Below, in pieces: positions 23,919 through 32,989 of a DNA stretch of 38,701 bases (positions within the stretch are counted from its first letter, which is position 1; the number at the start of each line of letters is the position of its first letter). The translations under genes and the position numbers were made by a program. The DNA comes from an uncultured Pseudomonadota bacterium. Its GTDB lineage: Bacteria; Pseudomonadota; Gammaproteobacteria; Burkholderiales; Burkholderiaceae. The notes beneath the pieces were generated by a model. That model had not been told where the DNA came from. It saw only the letters and a list, made by a program, of their open reading frames with translations, and ran no database searches. The stretch is taken from contig CAMLIZ010000029.1 of assembly GCA_946480245.1 (NCBI GenBank), positions 1-38,701 of the forward strand, given 5' to 3'.

Positions 23919-24662
23919 GTGAACAAACGCACATCGACATCGCCAAGGCCGCGCTTCGACCGGCTGGATGCATTGCGCGGGGTGGCCATCGTGTGGATGG
24001 CTGCCTTTCATTTTTGCTTCGACCTCGATCACTTTGGCCTGATCCATCAGGATTTCCATCGCGATCCGCTGTGGACGGTGCAGCGCGCCTGCATCGTCTC
24101 GCTGTTCCTCTTCTCGGCCGGTCTCAGCCAAGCCGTGGCGCTGCACCAGGGTCAGGGCTGGCCGCGCTTCTGGCGCCGCTGGGCGCAGATCGCGGGCTGC
24201 GCACTGCTGGTGAGTGCCGGCTCGTGGCTGATGTTTCCGCGCAGCTTCATCTACTTCGGCGTGTTGCACGGCATTGCCGCGATGCTGCTGCTGGTGCGGC
24301 CCGCCGCCCGGCTCGGGCGCTGGCTGTGGCCGCTGGGCGCGGTGGCGATCGCGCTGCCGCGCTTCGTGAAGCTGCCCTTCTTCGACACGCGCTTGACCGA
24401 CTGGGTGGGACTGGTCACACACCCGCCGGTCACCGAGGACTACGTGCCGCTGCTGCCGTGGATAGGCGTGATGCTGTGGGGGCTCGCCGCTGGCCGGTGG
24501 GTGCTGCGTGAACGCCCGCACTGGCTCACCGGCACGCTGGCGCGGGCGCTGGGGCCGCTGGCCGCGTTGGGGCGCTGGTCGCTCACCTTCTACATGCTGC
24601 ACCAGCCGCTGCTGATCGGCCTGCTGCTGCTGAACACCGGCGTGATCATGCCGCGCCTGTGA
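23919..24662 (+). CDS. DUF1624 membrane protein (heparan-alpha-glucosaminide acetyltransferase-like)
   Basis: A 247-residue protein with about seven membrane helices. The family opening [20 protein letters not shown] is present, with FCFDLDHFG after it, then [35 protein letters not shown], and the end piece [19 protein letters not shown]. Members are thought to move acyl groups across the inner membrane; the acceptor here is unknown. The start is GTG 23919, because no ATG precedes the conserved opening and upstream codons do not extend the family. No ribosome site is visible. Confidence 0.88.
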   Translation: MNKRTSTSPRPRFDRLDALRGVAIVWMAAFHFCFDLDHFGLIHQDFHRDPLWTVQRACIVSLFLFSAGLSQAVALHQGQGWPRFWRRWAQIAGCALLVSAGSWLMFPRSFIYFGVLHGIAAMLLLVRPAARLGRWLWPLGAVAIALPRFVKLPFFDTRLTDWVGLVTHPPVTEDYVPLLPWIGVMLWGLAAGRWVLRERPHWLTGTLARALGPLAALGRWSLTFYMLHQPLLIGLLLLNTGVIMPRL

Positions 24663-24684
24663 CGCGCGCCACTACCATCGTGCG

Positions 24685-25419
24685 ATGAGCAACAAGATCC
24701 TGTTCGGCTTCCATGCGGTGACGGTGCGCCTGAAGACCGCGCCGCAGTCGATCACCGAAATCCACGTGGACGCCACGCGGCGCGACCAACGCATGCGCCA
24801 ATTCATGGAGCGCGCGCGCGAGGCCGGCATGCGCCTGATCGACAGCGATGACGAGCGCCTGGCGCGCCTGGCCGGCACGCCGCGCCACCAGGGCGTGGTG
24901 GCGCGCGTGCAGCCGCTGCCGCAAAGCCATTCACTCGATGACGTGCTCGACGCCGTGCAGGGCACGCCGCTGCTGCTGGTGCTCGACGGGGTGACCGACC
25001 CGCACAACCTCGGTGCCTGCCTGCGCGTGGCCGACGGTGCCGGCGCGCACGCGGTGGTGGCGCCCAAGGACCACGCGGTGGGCCTGAACGCCACCGTGGC
25101 CAAAGTGGCCAGTGGCGCCGCCGAGACCGTGCCCTACTTGATGGTGACCAACCTGGCGCGCAGCCTCAACGAGCTGAAGGAGCGCGACATCCTCGTCGTC
25201 GGCACCAGCGACGAGGCCACGCAGACCTTGTACGAAGTGGACCTGGCGCGTCCGGTGGCGCTGGTGCTCGGCGCCGAAGGCAGCGGCATGCGCCAGCTCA
25301 CCGCAAAAACCTGCGACCTGCTGGTGCGCATCCCGATGAAGGGTGCGGTGGAAAGCCTCAACGTGTCGGTGGCCGCGGGCATCTGCCTGTACGAGGCCTT
25401 GCGCCAACGCGGCGGCTGA
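24685..25419 (+). CDS. rlmB: 23S rRNA (guanosine-2'-O-)-methyltransferase RlmB
   Basis: A SpoU-family enzyme that methylates the 2'-OH of G2251 in 23S rRNA (E. coli numbering) with S-adenosylmethionine. It has 244 residues. The N-terminal RNA-binding domain begins [13 protein letters not shown] and ends near residue 78. The knotted catalytic domain has the three SpoU motifs: [33 protein letters not shown], and [20 protein letters not shown]. It lies 22 bases after the DUF1624 gene and 47 before upp. Confidence 0.97.
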   Translation: MSNKILFGFHAVTVRLKTAPQSITEIHVDATRRDQRMRQFMERAREAGMRLIDSDDERLARLAGTPRHQGVVARVQPLPQSHSLDDVLDAVQGTPLLLVLDGVTDPHNLGACLRVADGAGAHAVVAPKDHAVGLNATVAKVASGAAETVPYLMVTNLARSLNELKERDILVVGTSDEATQTLYEVDLARPVALVLGAEGSGMRQLTAKTCDLLVRIPMKGAVESLNVSVAAGICLYEALRQRGG

Positions 25420-25466
25420 GCAGGCGCGCCGTACACTGCGGCGGCCCTCGCCATTTGAATCCTCCC

Positions 25467-26102
25467 ATGCCCGTCATCGCCGTTGCGCATCCACTGGTCA
25501 AGCACAAGGTCGGCCTGCTGCGCGAGGCCGACATCTCGACCAAGAAATTCCGCGAACTTACCGGCGAGCTGGCCCGCCTGCTGGCCTACGAGGCCACCGC
25601 CGACTTCCCGCTCGAGAAAGCCACGGTCGACTGCTGGAGCGGCCCGACGCAGGTGGATCGCATCAGCGGCAAGAAGGTCACCGTGGTGCCGATCCTGCGC
25701 GCTGGCCTGGGCATGCTGGATGGTGTGCTCGACATGATTCCGAATGCCAAGGTGAGCGTGGTGGGCCTGAGCCGCAACCACGAAACGCTGCAGCCCGAGC
25801 ACTACTTCGAGAAGTTCGTCGGTCACCTGAGTGAACGCACGGCGCTGATCGTCGATCCGATGTTGGCCACCGCCGGCTCGATGATCGCCACCATCGACCT
25901 GCTGAAGCGTCGCGGTTGCAGGGACATTCGCGCGCTCGTGCTCGTGGCCGCGCCAGAGGGCGTGCGCGCGCTGGATGCGGCCCACCCCGACGTGCGCTGC
26001 TGGACGGCGGCCGTGGACAGCCACCTCAACGAGCTGGGCTACATCATCCCGGGGCTCGGCGACGCCGGCGACAAGATCTTCGGTACCAAGGAGAGCCCGT
26101 GA
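25467..26102 (+). CDS. upp: Uracil phosphoribosyltransferase
   Basis: Salvage enzyme that joins uracil and PRPP to give UMP. It has 211 residues, the usual length. Visible signs: [20 protein letters not shown] at the start, [20 protein letters not shown], the PRPP loop [20 protein letters not shown], and the C-terminal uracil-binding [19 protein letters not shown] 25467 is the standard start; a TTG at 25455 in the same frame would add four residues. No strong ribosome site. Its stop overlaps the next ATG by one base. Confidence 0.98.
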   Translation: MPVIAVAHPLVKHKVGLLREADISTKKFRELTGELARLLAYEATADFPLEKATVDCWSGPTQVDRISGKKVTVVPILRAGLGMLDGVLDMIPNAKVSVVGLSRNHETLQPEHYFEKFVGHLSERTALIVDPMLATAGSMIATIDLLKRRGCRDIRALVLVAAPEGVRALDAAHPDVRCWTAAVDSHLNELGYIIPGLGDAGDKIFGTKESP

Positions 26103-26431
26103 TGCGTGCGATCGCCATCCTTGCCGCGCTGCTCGCGCTGGCCGCCTGCACCCAGGAGCGCCAGAACGAGATTCGCCGCGGCATCCAGAACTGGACCGGC
26201 ACCAACGGCGTGCTCGAGGTGTATGGCGGGGACAAGGTGGTCAAGCGATTCCTCAAGGTGGACAAGCTGAGCACTGCCTACGGCACCGACGACAAGATGC
26301 CGCGCAACTACCGCTATGGCTACGGGGTGCTCGACGAGAACCTCAACGGCACGGTCGACACGGACGAGAAGCGGGTGTATTTCGAGGTCGGCGGCTTCGA
26401 CCACTACGTGTTCTTCGAGAACCCGCGCTGA
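26102..26431 (+). CDS. Small lipoprotein with an EF-hand-type calcium loop
   Basis: A 109-residue lipoprotein. The signal peptide runs [16 protein letters not shown] with lipid-carrying C16 (LAAC lipobox); residue T17 after it suggests outer-membrane sorting. The mature part is about 94 residues, with DKVVKRFLKVDKLSTAYGTD and the loop D78-E-N80-L-N82-G-T-V-D86-T-D-E89. That loop meets every position of the canonical 12-residue EF-hand pattern (acidic/Asn at 1, 3, 5; Gly at 6; hydrophobic at 8; Asp at 9; Glu at 12). The frame starts one base inside the upp stop (TGATG), so the two are coupled. Function unknown. Confidence 0.85.
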   Translation: MRAIAILAALLALAACTQERQNEIRRGIQNWTGTNGVLEVYGGDKVVKRFLKVDKLSTAYGTDDKMPRNYRYGYGVLDENLNGTVDTDEKRVYFEVGGFDHYVFFENPR

Positions 26432-26432
26432 G

Positions 26433-27221
26433 CTACGCGCCCGCGCGTTCCCCGGGCGTGCTCCACATGACCTCCAGCTCATAGCCGATCGACCGCGCCA
26501 GGCCGTCGAGGTCGGGAAACAGCGTCGAGTAGGTGATGTTCATGCGGTACAGCATGCGCATGGCCTGCTCGCGCAGCCCCGGCGGCAGCACGATCTTCAT
26601 CAGCAGTTCGCCGCTGGCGTCGTAGCCGGCGAGCAGTTGGTCCAGCGTGAGCTGCAGCATGCCCGGCACCACGAACAGGCCCGACTGCGACACCAGCCGG
26701 CGGTCCATCTCGGCCGGCTCGCCCACCCAGATCACCGGGAGGTCGTTGGGTGCGAAGAAGCGTTCGAAGTTGTCGTCGATGCGCGGGTCGATCAGCTCTC
26801 GCGTGAGGCTGGCGTCGAACATCGGCGCCATGCTCCACAGGCGCGGCGTGTCGAGCGCGAACACCGCTGCTTCATCGCGCGCGGCCTCCAGCGCGAAGAA
26901 GGTGGCCACAAAGGGCGACTTGGTGAAGTCGAGCAGCCGCGTCGGAGCGCCGTGGTGCTGCATCAGCGCCAGGCAGCGCAGGCCGTCCTCGAGCGCATGC
27001 GGATCAGCGAGGTAGTTGTGCGCCTTGCGCTGGAAGATGCGCATGCCGCGTGCCTCGCGCTCTGGCCAGCCGGCGGGGTGAGGGCAGTACTGCATCAGCC
27101 GCCGCGACAGTGTGCTCAGCAGATCCCATCCAGCCTCGCGCTCACCGCGGAAGGCCCAACCGTCGAGCGTGTCGAAGGTGCGGGTCAGTTCGTCCCAGGT
27201 GTTCACGACGATCTGCCTCAT
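26433..27221 (-). CDS. FRG-domain protein
   Basis: A 262-residue cytoplasmic protein with an FRG domain: the WAFRGEREAGWDLLSTLSRR opening (F24-R25-G26), the LALMQHHGAPTRLLDFTKSP core, then ATFFALEAARDEAAVFALDT. The C-terminal half has SQSGLFVVPGM and VLPPGLREQAMRMLYRMNIT, also found in FRG proteins. The biochemical role of the domain is not established. FRG domains are fused or adjacent to varied partners, including in defence-type islands. Start 27221 has an AAGGGG ribosome site. It is 17 bases behind the second ChrA gene, at the end of a leftward run, and converges with the lipoprotein gene with one base between. Confidence 0.9.
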   Translation of the reverse strand: MRQIVVNTWDELTRTFDTLDGWAFRGEREAGWDLLSTLSRRLMQYCPHPAGWPEREARGMRIFQRKAHNYLADPHALEDGLRCLALMQHHGAPTRLLDFTKSPFVATFFALEAARDEAAVFALDTPRLWSMAPMFDASLTRELIDPRIDDNFERFFAPNDLPVIWVGEPAEMDRRLVSQSGLFVVPGMLQLTLDQLLAGYDASGELLMKIVLPPGLREQAMRMLYRMNITYSTLFPDLDGLARSIGYELEVMWSTPGERAGA

Positions 27222-27238
27222 GCGCGCGCCCCTTTGCG

Positions 27239-27805
27239 TCAGGCCCAGCCCAAGGCGCCGACCAGGGCGCCCAGCGCGATCATCCACATCGGGCTCAGTC
27301 GCGTGCACAGCATCACCAGCACCGTGGCGGCGATCAGCGCCATCGCTGCCGGCTGCCGCAGGGAGGGCTCGCTCAGCACCCAGCCGCTGGCCAGCACGAG
27401 GCCGAGCGTGAGCGGCGCCATGCCGTGCGTGAAGGCGCGCACGCCGATGGCCTGCTGCCGCGTTCGGCCCCAGCGCGTGGCGGCGAACGCCAGCGTGGTT
27501 GACGGCAGCAGGATGCCCGTCATCGTGGCCAGCATGCCGGGCAGGCCGGCGGTGTTCCAGCCCAGCACGGCCACGAAGAGCACGTTGGGCCCGGGCGCCG
27601 CCTGCGCCAGCGCCACCGACGCAGTGAACTGCGCGTCGCCCAGCCAGCCGTGCTCCTGGACGATGTAGCGGTGCATGCCGGGTGCGGTGGCGATGGCGCC
27701 GCCCACCGCCAGCAGCGACAGCACCAGGAAGTGCCCGAACAGGCCCGCCAGATCGAGCACCGAGAGGCCGTGCGCCAGGCCAAGCGGCACGTGCGCCCAG
27801 TTCAT
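27239..27805 (-). CDS. chrA: Chromate transporter, half-size protein 2
   Basis: A 188-residue membrane protein forming one half of a paired short ChrA transporter. About five to six helices are visible, with the ChrA pieces FLVLSLLAVGGAIATAPGMH, FTASVALAQAAPGPNVLFVA, and FAATRWGRTRQQ. ATG 27805 overlaps the stop of half 1 by 4 bases. Established knowledge: some ChrA proteins are made as two half-length subunits that work together in chromate efflux. That chromate is the natural substrate here is an inference. Confidence 0.93.
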   Translation of the reverse strand: MNWAHVPLGLAHGLSVLDLAGLFGHFLVLSLLAVGGAIATAPGMHRYIVQEHGWLGDAQFTASVALAQAAPGPNVLFVAVLGWNTAGLPGMLATMTGILLPSTTLAFAATRWGRTRQQAIGVRAFTHGMAPLTLGLVLASGWVLSEPSLRQPAAMALIAATVLVMLCTRLSPMWMIALGALVGALGWA

Positions 27806-28386
27806 CGCCGCAACCTCCACCAGGCGCCGGCCATTGCCAGCGCACCCAGCCCCAGCACAACGCGCACCAGCGGCCAGTGCAGCAGGCTCACTCCCACCAG
27901 CGTGAGGCCCGTGAACGCAGCGCAGGCCCAGGGGCCGAGCACGTTGGCCTTCAACGCCGGGATCAGGCGCAAGCCGGTGGCGAGCACCAGGCCGGCGGCC
28001 ACCGCGCTCATGCCGCGCAGTGCGCCGGCCACCACCGGCACGTCGGCCAGATGGCCGTACAGCGCCGCGAGCGCGAGCACCAGCACCAGCGGCAGCAGCA
28101 GCAGGCCGCCGATGGCGGCCATGGCGCCGCGCCAGCCGAAGAAGCGGTCACCGAGCATCAGTGCGAGGTTCACGATGTTGGCGCCGGGCAGCACCTGGCC
28201 GATCGACAGCAGTTCCACGAACTCGGCCTTGCTGAGCCAGCATTCGCGTTCCACGAGCACGTGCTGAGCCACCGGCAGCACGCCGCCAAAGCCCTGCATG
28301 GCCAGCCGGTTGAACACGCGAAACACTTCGCCGCACGACGCCGGGCGCCGGGTGCCACCCGCAAAGCCGGGGGTCGGTTCGTTCAT
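27802..28386 (-). CDS. chrA: Chromate transporter, half-size protein 1
   Basis: A 194-residue membrane protein, the first of a paired short ChrA set. The ChrA signature is present: NRLAMQGFGGVLPVAQHVLV, EFVELLSIGQVLPGANIVNL, and the GLLLLPLVLVLALAALYGHL helix. The gene follows the 2-hydroxyacid dehydrogenase by 31 bases and overlaps half 2 by 4 bases, so all three may be in one message. No chrB-like regulator is seen. Confidence 0.93.
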   Translation of the reverse strand: MNEPTPGFAGGTRRPASCGEVFRVFNRLAMQGFGGVLPVAQHVLVERECWLSKAEFVELLSIGQVLPGANIVNLALMLGDRFFGWRGAMAAIGGLLLLPLVLVLALAALYGHLADVPVVAGALRGMSAVAAGLVLATGLRLIPALKANVLGPWACAAFTGLTLVGVSLLHWPLVRVVLGLGALAMAGAWWRLRR

Positions 28387-28417
28387 CGCGCTGGCGCGGG
28401 CGCCGCGGCCGCGCGAG

Positions 28418-29425
28418 TCACCGCAAGACCTTCAAGGCCTCGGGGTTGATGATGTTCTGCGGCGTGTTGTTCACGAAGTTCACCACGTTGTCGAACGCGG
28501 CGCCGAAGTACAGCTCGTAGCTGTCTTGCTCCACATAGCCGATGTGCGGCGTGCACACGGCGTTCTCCAGGCGCAGCAGCGGGTGGCCTTGCAGGATGGG
28601 CTCGCTCTCGAACACGTCCACCGCCGCCATGCCGGGGCGACCGCGGTTGAGCGCCGAGACCAGCGCGTTGTCCTCCAGCAGTTCGGCACGCGAGGTGTTC
28701 ACGAACAGCGCCGTCGGCTTCATGCGCGACATGTCGTCCAGGCTCACGGCAGCGCGCGTGCTGTCGCTCAGGCGCAGGTGCAGGCTGAGCACGTCGGCTT
28801 GTTCGAACAGCGCCTGCTTGCTGTCGGCCGTGTCGTAGCCAGCCTGGCGCGCACGGTCGCGCGCGGCCTCGCTGCCCCACACCAGCACTTTCATGCCGAA
28901 AGCCTGCCCGTAGCCGGCCACCAGCGCGCCGATCCTGCCGAAGCCCCAGATGCCCAGCGTGCGGCCCTTCAACACCATGCCGATGCCGAAGTTGGGCGGC
29001 ATCGACGCCGCCTTCAGCCCCGACTGCTGCCAGGCACCGTGCTTCAGGTTGCCGATGTACTGCGGCAGGCGGCGCATGGCCGCCATGATCAGCGCCCAGG
29101 TCAGCTCGGCCGGCGCCACCGGCGAGCCGGTGCCCTCGGCCACCGCGATGCCCAGGCGGGTGCAGGCCTCCACGTCGATGTGCGAACCCGCCCGGCCCGT
29201 TTGCGAGATCAGCTTGAGCTTGGGCAGCTTCTCCAGCAGCTGGCGCGGAAAGTGGGTGCGCTCGCGGATCAGCACCAGCACGTCGGCGTCGCGCAGCCGC
29301 ACCGACAGCTGGCCGATGCCCTTGACCGTGTTGGTGAACACCTTGGCGTTCAGGTGCTCCAGCTTGGCGGCGCATTTGAGCTTGCGCACCGCATCCTGGT
29401 AGTCGTCGAGGATGATGATGTTCAC
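28418..29425 (-). CDS. D-2-hydroxyacid dehydrogenase (3-phosphoglycerate dehydrogenase-like)
   Basis: A 335-residue NAD-dependent enzyme. The Rossmann motif is GIWGFGRIGALVAGYGQAFG. Catalytic residues are visible: Arg in the SNTS-like segment TALFVNTSRAELLEDNALV, Glu in DVFESEP, and His in CTPHIGYVEQDSYE. No ACT domain is present, so it is a short member and may not be the biosynthetic SerA. The start is GTG 29425 (first residues V/M-NIIILDDYQDAVRKL), because no ATG gives a normal N-terminus. The substrate is not clear. Confidence 0.92.
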   Translation of the reverse strand: MNIIILDDYQDAVRKLKCAAKLEHLNAKVFTNTVKGIGQLSVRLRDADVLVLIRERTHFPRQLLEKLPKLKLISQTGRAGSHIDVEACTRLGIAVAEGTGSPVAPAELTWALIMAAMRRLPQYIGNLKHGAWQQSGLKAASMPPNFGIGMVLKGRTLGIWGFGRIGALVAGYGQAFGMKVLVWGSEAARDRARQAGYDTADSKQALFEQADVLSLHLRLSDSTRAAVSLDDMSRMKPTALFVNTSRAELLEDNALVSALNRGRPGMAAVDVFESEPILQGHPLLRLENAVCTPHIGYVEQDSYELYFGAAFDNVVNFVNNTPQNIINPEALKVLR

Positions 29426-29530
29426 CCGGCCGATTTTGCACTGCGGCGTGCCTGCCCGCGCTTCAGCACATCTGGCCGTGCGGCGATAGCATGCGCGGCG
29501 TTCCCATCCAACCCGTTCAGGAGACAGGAC

Positions 29531-30037
29531 ATGGCCCTCACGATGCAATCCGCCAGCGTGCCGGTGTTCGCGCAGATGCTGCGCAACATCAACCGCTGGC
29601 TCGACAAGGCGGTCGCCCACGCCGAGGCGAAGAAGTTCGACCCCGCGGTCTACATGGCCGCGCGCCTGGCGCCGGACATGCTGCCGTTCCCCAAGCAGGT
29701 GCAGATCGCCAGCGACAACGCCAAGGGCTGCGTGGCGCGCCTGGGCGGCGTGGACATCCCGAAGTTCGAGGACACCGAAAGCAGCGTGGCCGAGCTGCGC
29801 CAGCGCGTGGAGAAGACGCTGGCGTTCATCGAATCGGTGCCCGCGGCAGGCTTCGAAGGCGCCGAAACGCGCGCGATCGAGTTGCCGACGCGCCACGGGG
29901 AGCCGCTACGCTTCAACGGCGAGGATTACCTGAAGCACTTCGCGCTGCCCAACTTCTTCTTCCACACCACGATGACGTACGCGCTGCTGCGCCACTACGG
30001 CGTGGACCTGGGCAAGAGCGACTACCTGGCGCGCTGA
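29531..30037 (+). CDS. DUF1993-family protein
   Basis: A 168-residue cytoplasmic protein. The family features are QMLRNINRWLDKAVAHAEAK near residue 16, a central APDMLPFPKQVQIASDNAKG, and the end piece HFALPNFFFHTTMTYALLRH. Related proteins appear in DinB-like helical folds, but no activity is known. An AGGAGA ribosome site lies upstream of ATG 29531. The next gene converges with it, 14 bases away. Confidence 0.92.
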   Translation: MALTMQSASVPVFAQMLRNINRWLDKAVAHAEAKKFDPAVYMAARLAPDMLPFPKQVQIASDNAKGCVARLGGVDIPKFEDTESSVAELRQRVEKTLAFIESVPAAGFEGAETRAIELPTRHGEPLRFNGEDYLKHFALPNFFFHTTMTYALLRHYGVDLGKSDYLAR

Positions 30038-30051
30038 AGGCGCGCGGCGCT

Positions 30052-30441
30052 TCAAGGCTCGAGCGGCGCGAAGCCCGAGCGCGGCGAGCGCGTGGGGAAG
30101 TGGCGGTTCAGCGGCGCGATGCGGCGCTCGGCCTCGGCCTCGCTGTGCTCGCGCGCGATCAGGTAGAACACCTCCGAGCGAAGGTGCCATAGCTCCATCA
30201 TCGAGCGGCAGTGCAGCAGCCGGTGTTGCACGAAGTGCGCATGCTGGCTCTCGATGTCGTCCAGCGTGCGCGCGAACTCCTCGCGTACCTGCTGCACCCG
30301 CTGCGCCACGGTGGGCGGAGCGTGGTCGTCGCCGGTTGACACCAGGCGCCACCAGCGTCGCAGGAACGACTCGTCCTCCCCGAACAGGTCGGGCGGGCAC
30401 ACTTCCAGGCGCAAGGGGCGGGCGAAGCGAAGTGAGGACAT
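30052..30441 (-). CDS. Hypothetical protein of 129 residues
   Basis: A soluble protein with no recognised domain. It begins MSSLRFARPLRLEVCPPDLF, has a helical middle RVQQVREEFARTLDDIESQH, and a C-terminal ELWHLRSEVFYLIAREHSEA. The codon pattern matches the neighbours and the frame is clean, so I think it is real. ATG 30441 is the chosen start; ATG 30483 in frame would add 14 residues, and neither has a strong ribosome site. It diverges from the penicillin-acylase gene and converges with the DUF1993 gene. Confidence 0.6.
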   Translation of the reverse strand: MSSLRFARPLRLEVCPPDLFGEDESFLRRWWRLVSTGDDHAPPTVAQRVQQVREEFARTLDDIESQHAHFVQHRLLHCRSMMELWHLRSEVFYLIAREHSEAEAERRIAPLNRHFPTRSPRSGFAPLEP

Positions 30442-30555
30442 GGCTCTGTGAATTTCGGCCGGATTGCCAGGAACTTGAGACATTCTTGGCGCCCGGCTCC
30501 TGGCCCGATCGCCGGAATACGCCCGTGAAATCCGCACACTTCTGGAGGAAAGCGC

Positions 30556-32967
30556 ATGAGATGGATTCGGCGTGGGCTGCTCAGCCTGCTGGCGTTGCTG
30601 GCGCTGCTCGGGCTGGCGCTGTTTCTCTACGAGCGCGCGGCGTCGCCCGCGGTCGACGGCGCGCTGGCCTTGCCCGGCCTGCACGGCGAGGTGCGCATCG
30701 AGCGCGACGCGCAAGGCATCCCGACGATCCGCGCCACCAACCTCGACGACCTGATGTTCGGCCTCGGCGTGGCGCACGCACAAGACCGCCTTTGGCAGCT
30801 GGAGACGCATCGCCGCATCGGCGCGGGGCGGCTGGCCGAGGCGTTCGGCGAGGCCGCCTTGCCCACCGACCGCTTCTTGCGCGCGCTGGGCGTGCGCCGC
30901 GCCGCCGCGGCGCAGTGGGCGCGCGTGCAGGGCGAGCCGCGCAGCGCATTGCAGGCCTATGCCGCCGGCATCAACGCGGTGTTGCACAAGGGCCTGAAGG
31001 CGCGCCCGCCGGAGTTCCTGATCCTCGGCCTGCAGCCACAGGACTGGGATCCGGTGGACAGCCTGGCCTGGAGCGTGATGATGGCCTGGGACCTGGGCGG
31101 CAACTGGTCCAGCGAACTGCTGAGGCTGCGCCTGGCGCTCCAGATGCCGGTGCAGCGCATCGACGAGCTGCTGCCGCCGTACCCCGGCGACAAGCCCTTG
31201 CCCACGGCCGACTACGCTGCGCTGTTCCGCGGCCTGAAGCTCGACGAGCGCCTCGGGCAGCAGGCGCTGGCGGCAGCGCCGCCCTCCGGCATCGAGGGTG
31301 CGGGCTCCAACAACTGGGTGGTCGCCGGCACGCGCACGCAAAGCGGCAAGCCGCTGCTGGCCAACGATCCGCACCTGCACCTCAGCGCCCCGGCACTGTG
31401 GTACTTCGCGCGGCTGGAGGCCCCCGGCATCCACGTGGCAGGCGCCACGATGCCCGGCCTGCCGCTGGTGGTGCTGGGGCAGAACGCGCACCTGGCCTGG
31501 GGCTTCACCAACACCGGCCCCGACGTGCAGGACCTGTACCTCGAGCGCATCAACCCCGACGACGCAGCGCAGTACCAGACGCCCGAAGGCTGGGCGCGTT
31601 TCGAGATCCACGCCGAGACGATCAAGGTCAAGGGCCGGCCCGACGTGAAGATGATGGTGCGCAGCTCGCGCCACGGGCCGGTGATCTCCGACTCGGGTGT
31701 CAGCGACGATGTGCTGGGCGCCGGTGGCGGCGCGCGCTACGCGATCGCGATGCGCTGGACTGCGCTCGATCCCGATGTCGAGGGCGTCAGCGCGGCGCTG
31801 CGCATGACCCAGGCCACCAGCGTGACCGACTTCATCGGTGCCGCCGAACATTGGGCGGCGCCGATGCAGAACATGGTGGTGGCCGACGACGCAGGCCACA
31901 TCGGTTTCGTGGCCGCCGGCCGCGTGCCACTGCGCAAGCCGGAGAACGACTTGCACGGGCTGGTGCCGGCGCCTGGATGGGACGCGCGCTACGACTGGGC
32001 CGGCTTCATACCGGCCGAGGCCACGCCGCGCGAGGTGGACCCGGCGCGCGGCTTCATCGCCACCGCCAACCAGCGCATCCATGCCGCTGACTATCCGTAT
32101 TTCCTGACCAGCGAATGGGCCACGCCGTACCGGCACCAGCGCATCGAGCAGCTGCTGCAGGCGCGCGAGCGGCACACGCCGGAGACCTTTGCCGCCATGC
32201 AGGCCGACGTGCTGTCGTTGGCGGCACGACCGCTGCTGCCCTGGCTGCAGAAAGCGCGGTCAGCACATCCGCTCGCGGCGGCGGCCCGGCAGGCCTTGCA
32301 GGGCTTCGACGGCACGATGGACGCCGATCGTGCTGCCCCTTTGATCTTCTGGGCCTGGACGCGCCACCTCACGGAGCGCGTGTTCGCCGACGAGATCGGC
32401 GAGACGCAATGGCGCCGCGTGTTCGCAGGGCGCAGCTTCCGCGAGGCACTGGAGGGCGTGCTGGCACGCAATGACGGCTGGTGGTGCGACGACAAGCGCA
32501 CTCCCGCGGCGGAGAGCTGCGAGCAGCAGGTGGACGCAGCCTTCACCGACGCGCTGCAGGAGCTGCAGGCCGCGCACGGCGCGGACGTGGCACGCTGGCG
32601 TTGGGGCGACGCGCACATCGCGCGCTCCGAGCACCGTCCGTTCAGCCATGTGAAGGCGCTGGCCCGCTTCTTCGAGTTGCGCACCCCCGTGGGCGGCGAC
32701 ACCTACACGCTCAACGTGTCGCGCGTAGGCCTGGTGCCCGATGCGACCACGGGCGAGCTGTACCTCGACGAGCACGGCCCGTCGCTGCGCGCGATCTACG
32801 ACCTGGACGATCCGGCGCGCTCGCGCGTGATGCATTCGAGCGGGCAGTCGGGCCTGCCGTGGTCACCGCTGTATCGCAGCTTTGTGGCGCCGTGGCGCCA
32901 GGTGCAGTACGTACCGCTGTGGCCGGCCGAGCCACCGCAGCACACGCTGCTGTTGCGGCCGCAGTGA
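30556..32967 (+). CDS. Penicillin-acylase-family Ntn hydrolase
   Basis: An 803-residue precursor. Residues 8-24 form a hydrophobic N-terminal signal or anchor. The small-subunit part has VRIERDAQGIPTIRATNLDD and GLGVAHAQDRLWQLETHRRI. The self-cleavage point is G250-S251 in GAGSNNWVVAG, and S251 becomes the catalytic N-terminal residue of the large subunit. The oxyanion-hole region NDPHLHLSAPALWY follows. The family cleaves amide bonds of acyl compounds in the periplasm, including penicillins and acyl-homoserine lactones. The real substrate cannot be read here. The length and layout are normal for the broad acylase group. Confidence 0.94.
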   Translation: MRWIRRGLLSLLALLALLGLALFLYERAASPAVDGALALPGLHGEVRIERDAQGIPTIRATNLDDLMFGLGVAHAQDRLWQLETHRRIGAGRLAEAFGEAALPTDRFLRALGVRRAAAAQWARVQGEPRSALQAYAAGINAVLHKGLKARPPEFLILGLQPQDWDPVDSLAWSVMMAWDLGGNWSSELLRLRLALQMPVQRIDELLPPYPGDKPLPTADYAALFRGLKLDERLGQQALAAAPPSGIEGAGSNNWVVAGTRTQSGKPLLANDPHLHLSAPALWYFARLEAPGIHVAGATMPGLPLVVLGQNAHLAWGFTNTGPDVQDLYLERINPDDAAQYQTPEGWARFEIHAETIKVKGRPDVKMMVRSSRHGPVISDSGVSDDVLGAGGGARYAIAMRWTALDPDVEGVSAALRMTQATSVTDFIGAAEHWAAPMQNMVVADDAGHIGFVAAGRVPLRKPENDLHGLVPAPGWDARYDWAGFIPAEATPREVDPARGFIATANQRIHAADYPYFLTSEWATPYRHQRIEQLLQARERHTPETFAAMQADVLSLAARPLLPWLQKARSAHPLAAAARQALQGFDGTMDADRAAPLIFWAWTRHLTERVFADEIGETQWRRVFAGRSFREALEGVLARNDGWWCDDKRTPAAESCEQQVDAAFTDALQELQAAHGADVARWRWGDAHIARSEHRPFSHVKALARFFELRTPVGGDTYTLNVSRVGLVPDATTGELYLDEHGPSLRAIYDLDDPARSRVMHSSGQSGLPWSPLYRSFVAPWRQVQYVPLWPAEPPQHTLLLRPQ

Positions 32968-32989
32968 TGTGCGCGGCAGGCCGGGCCGC

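Noticed and set aside
30052..32175. A 707-residue leftward open frame opposite the penicillin-acylase gene
   Set aside because: Only its last 129 residues look like a protein; the rest is shadow opposite S251-containing acylase sequence.
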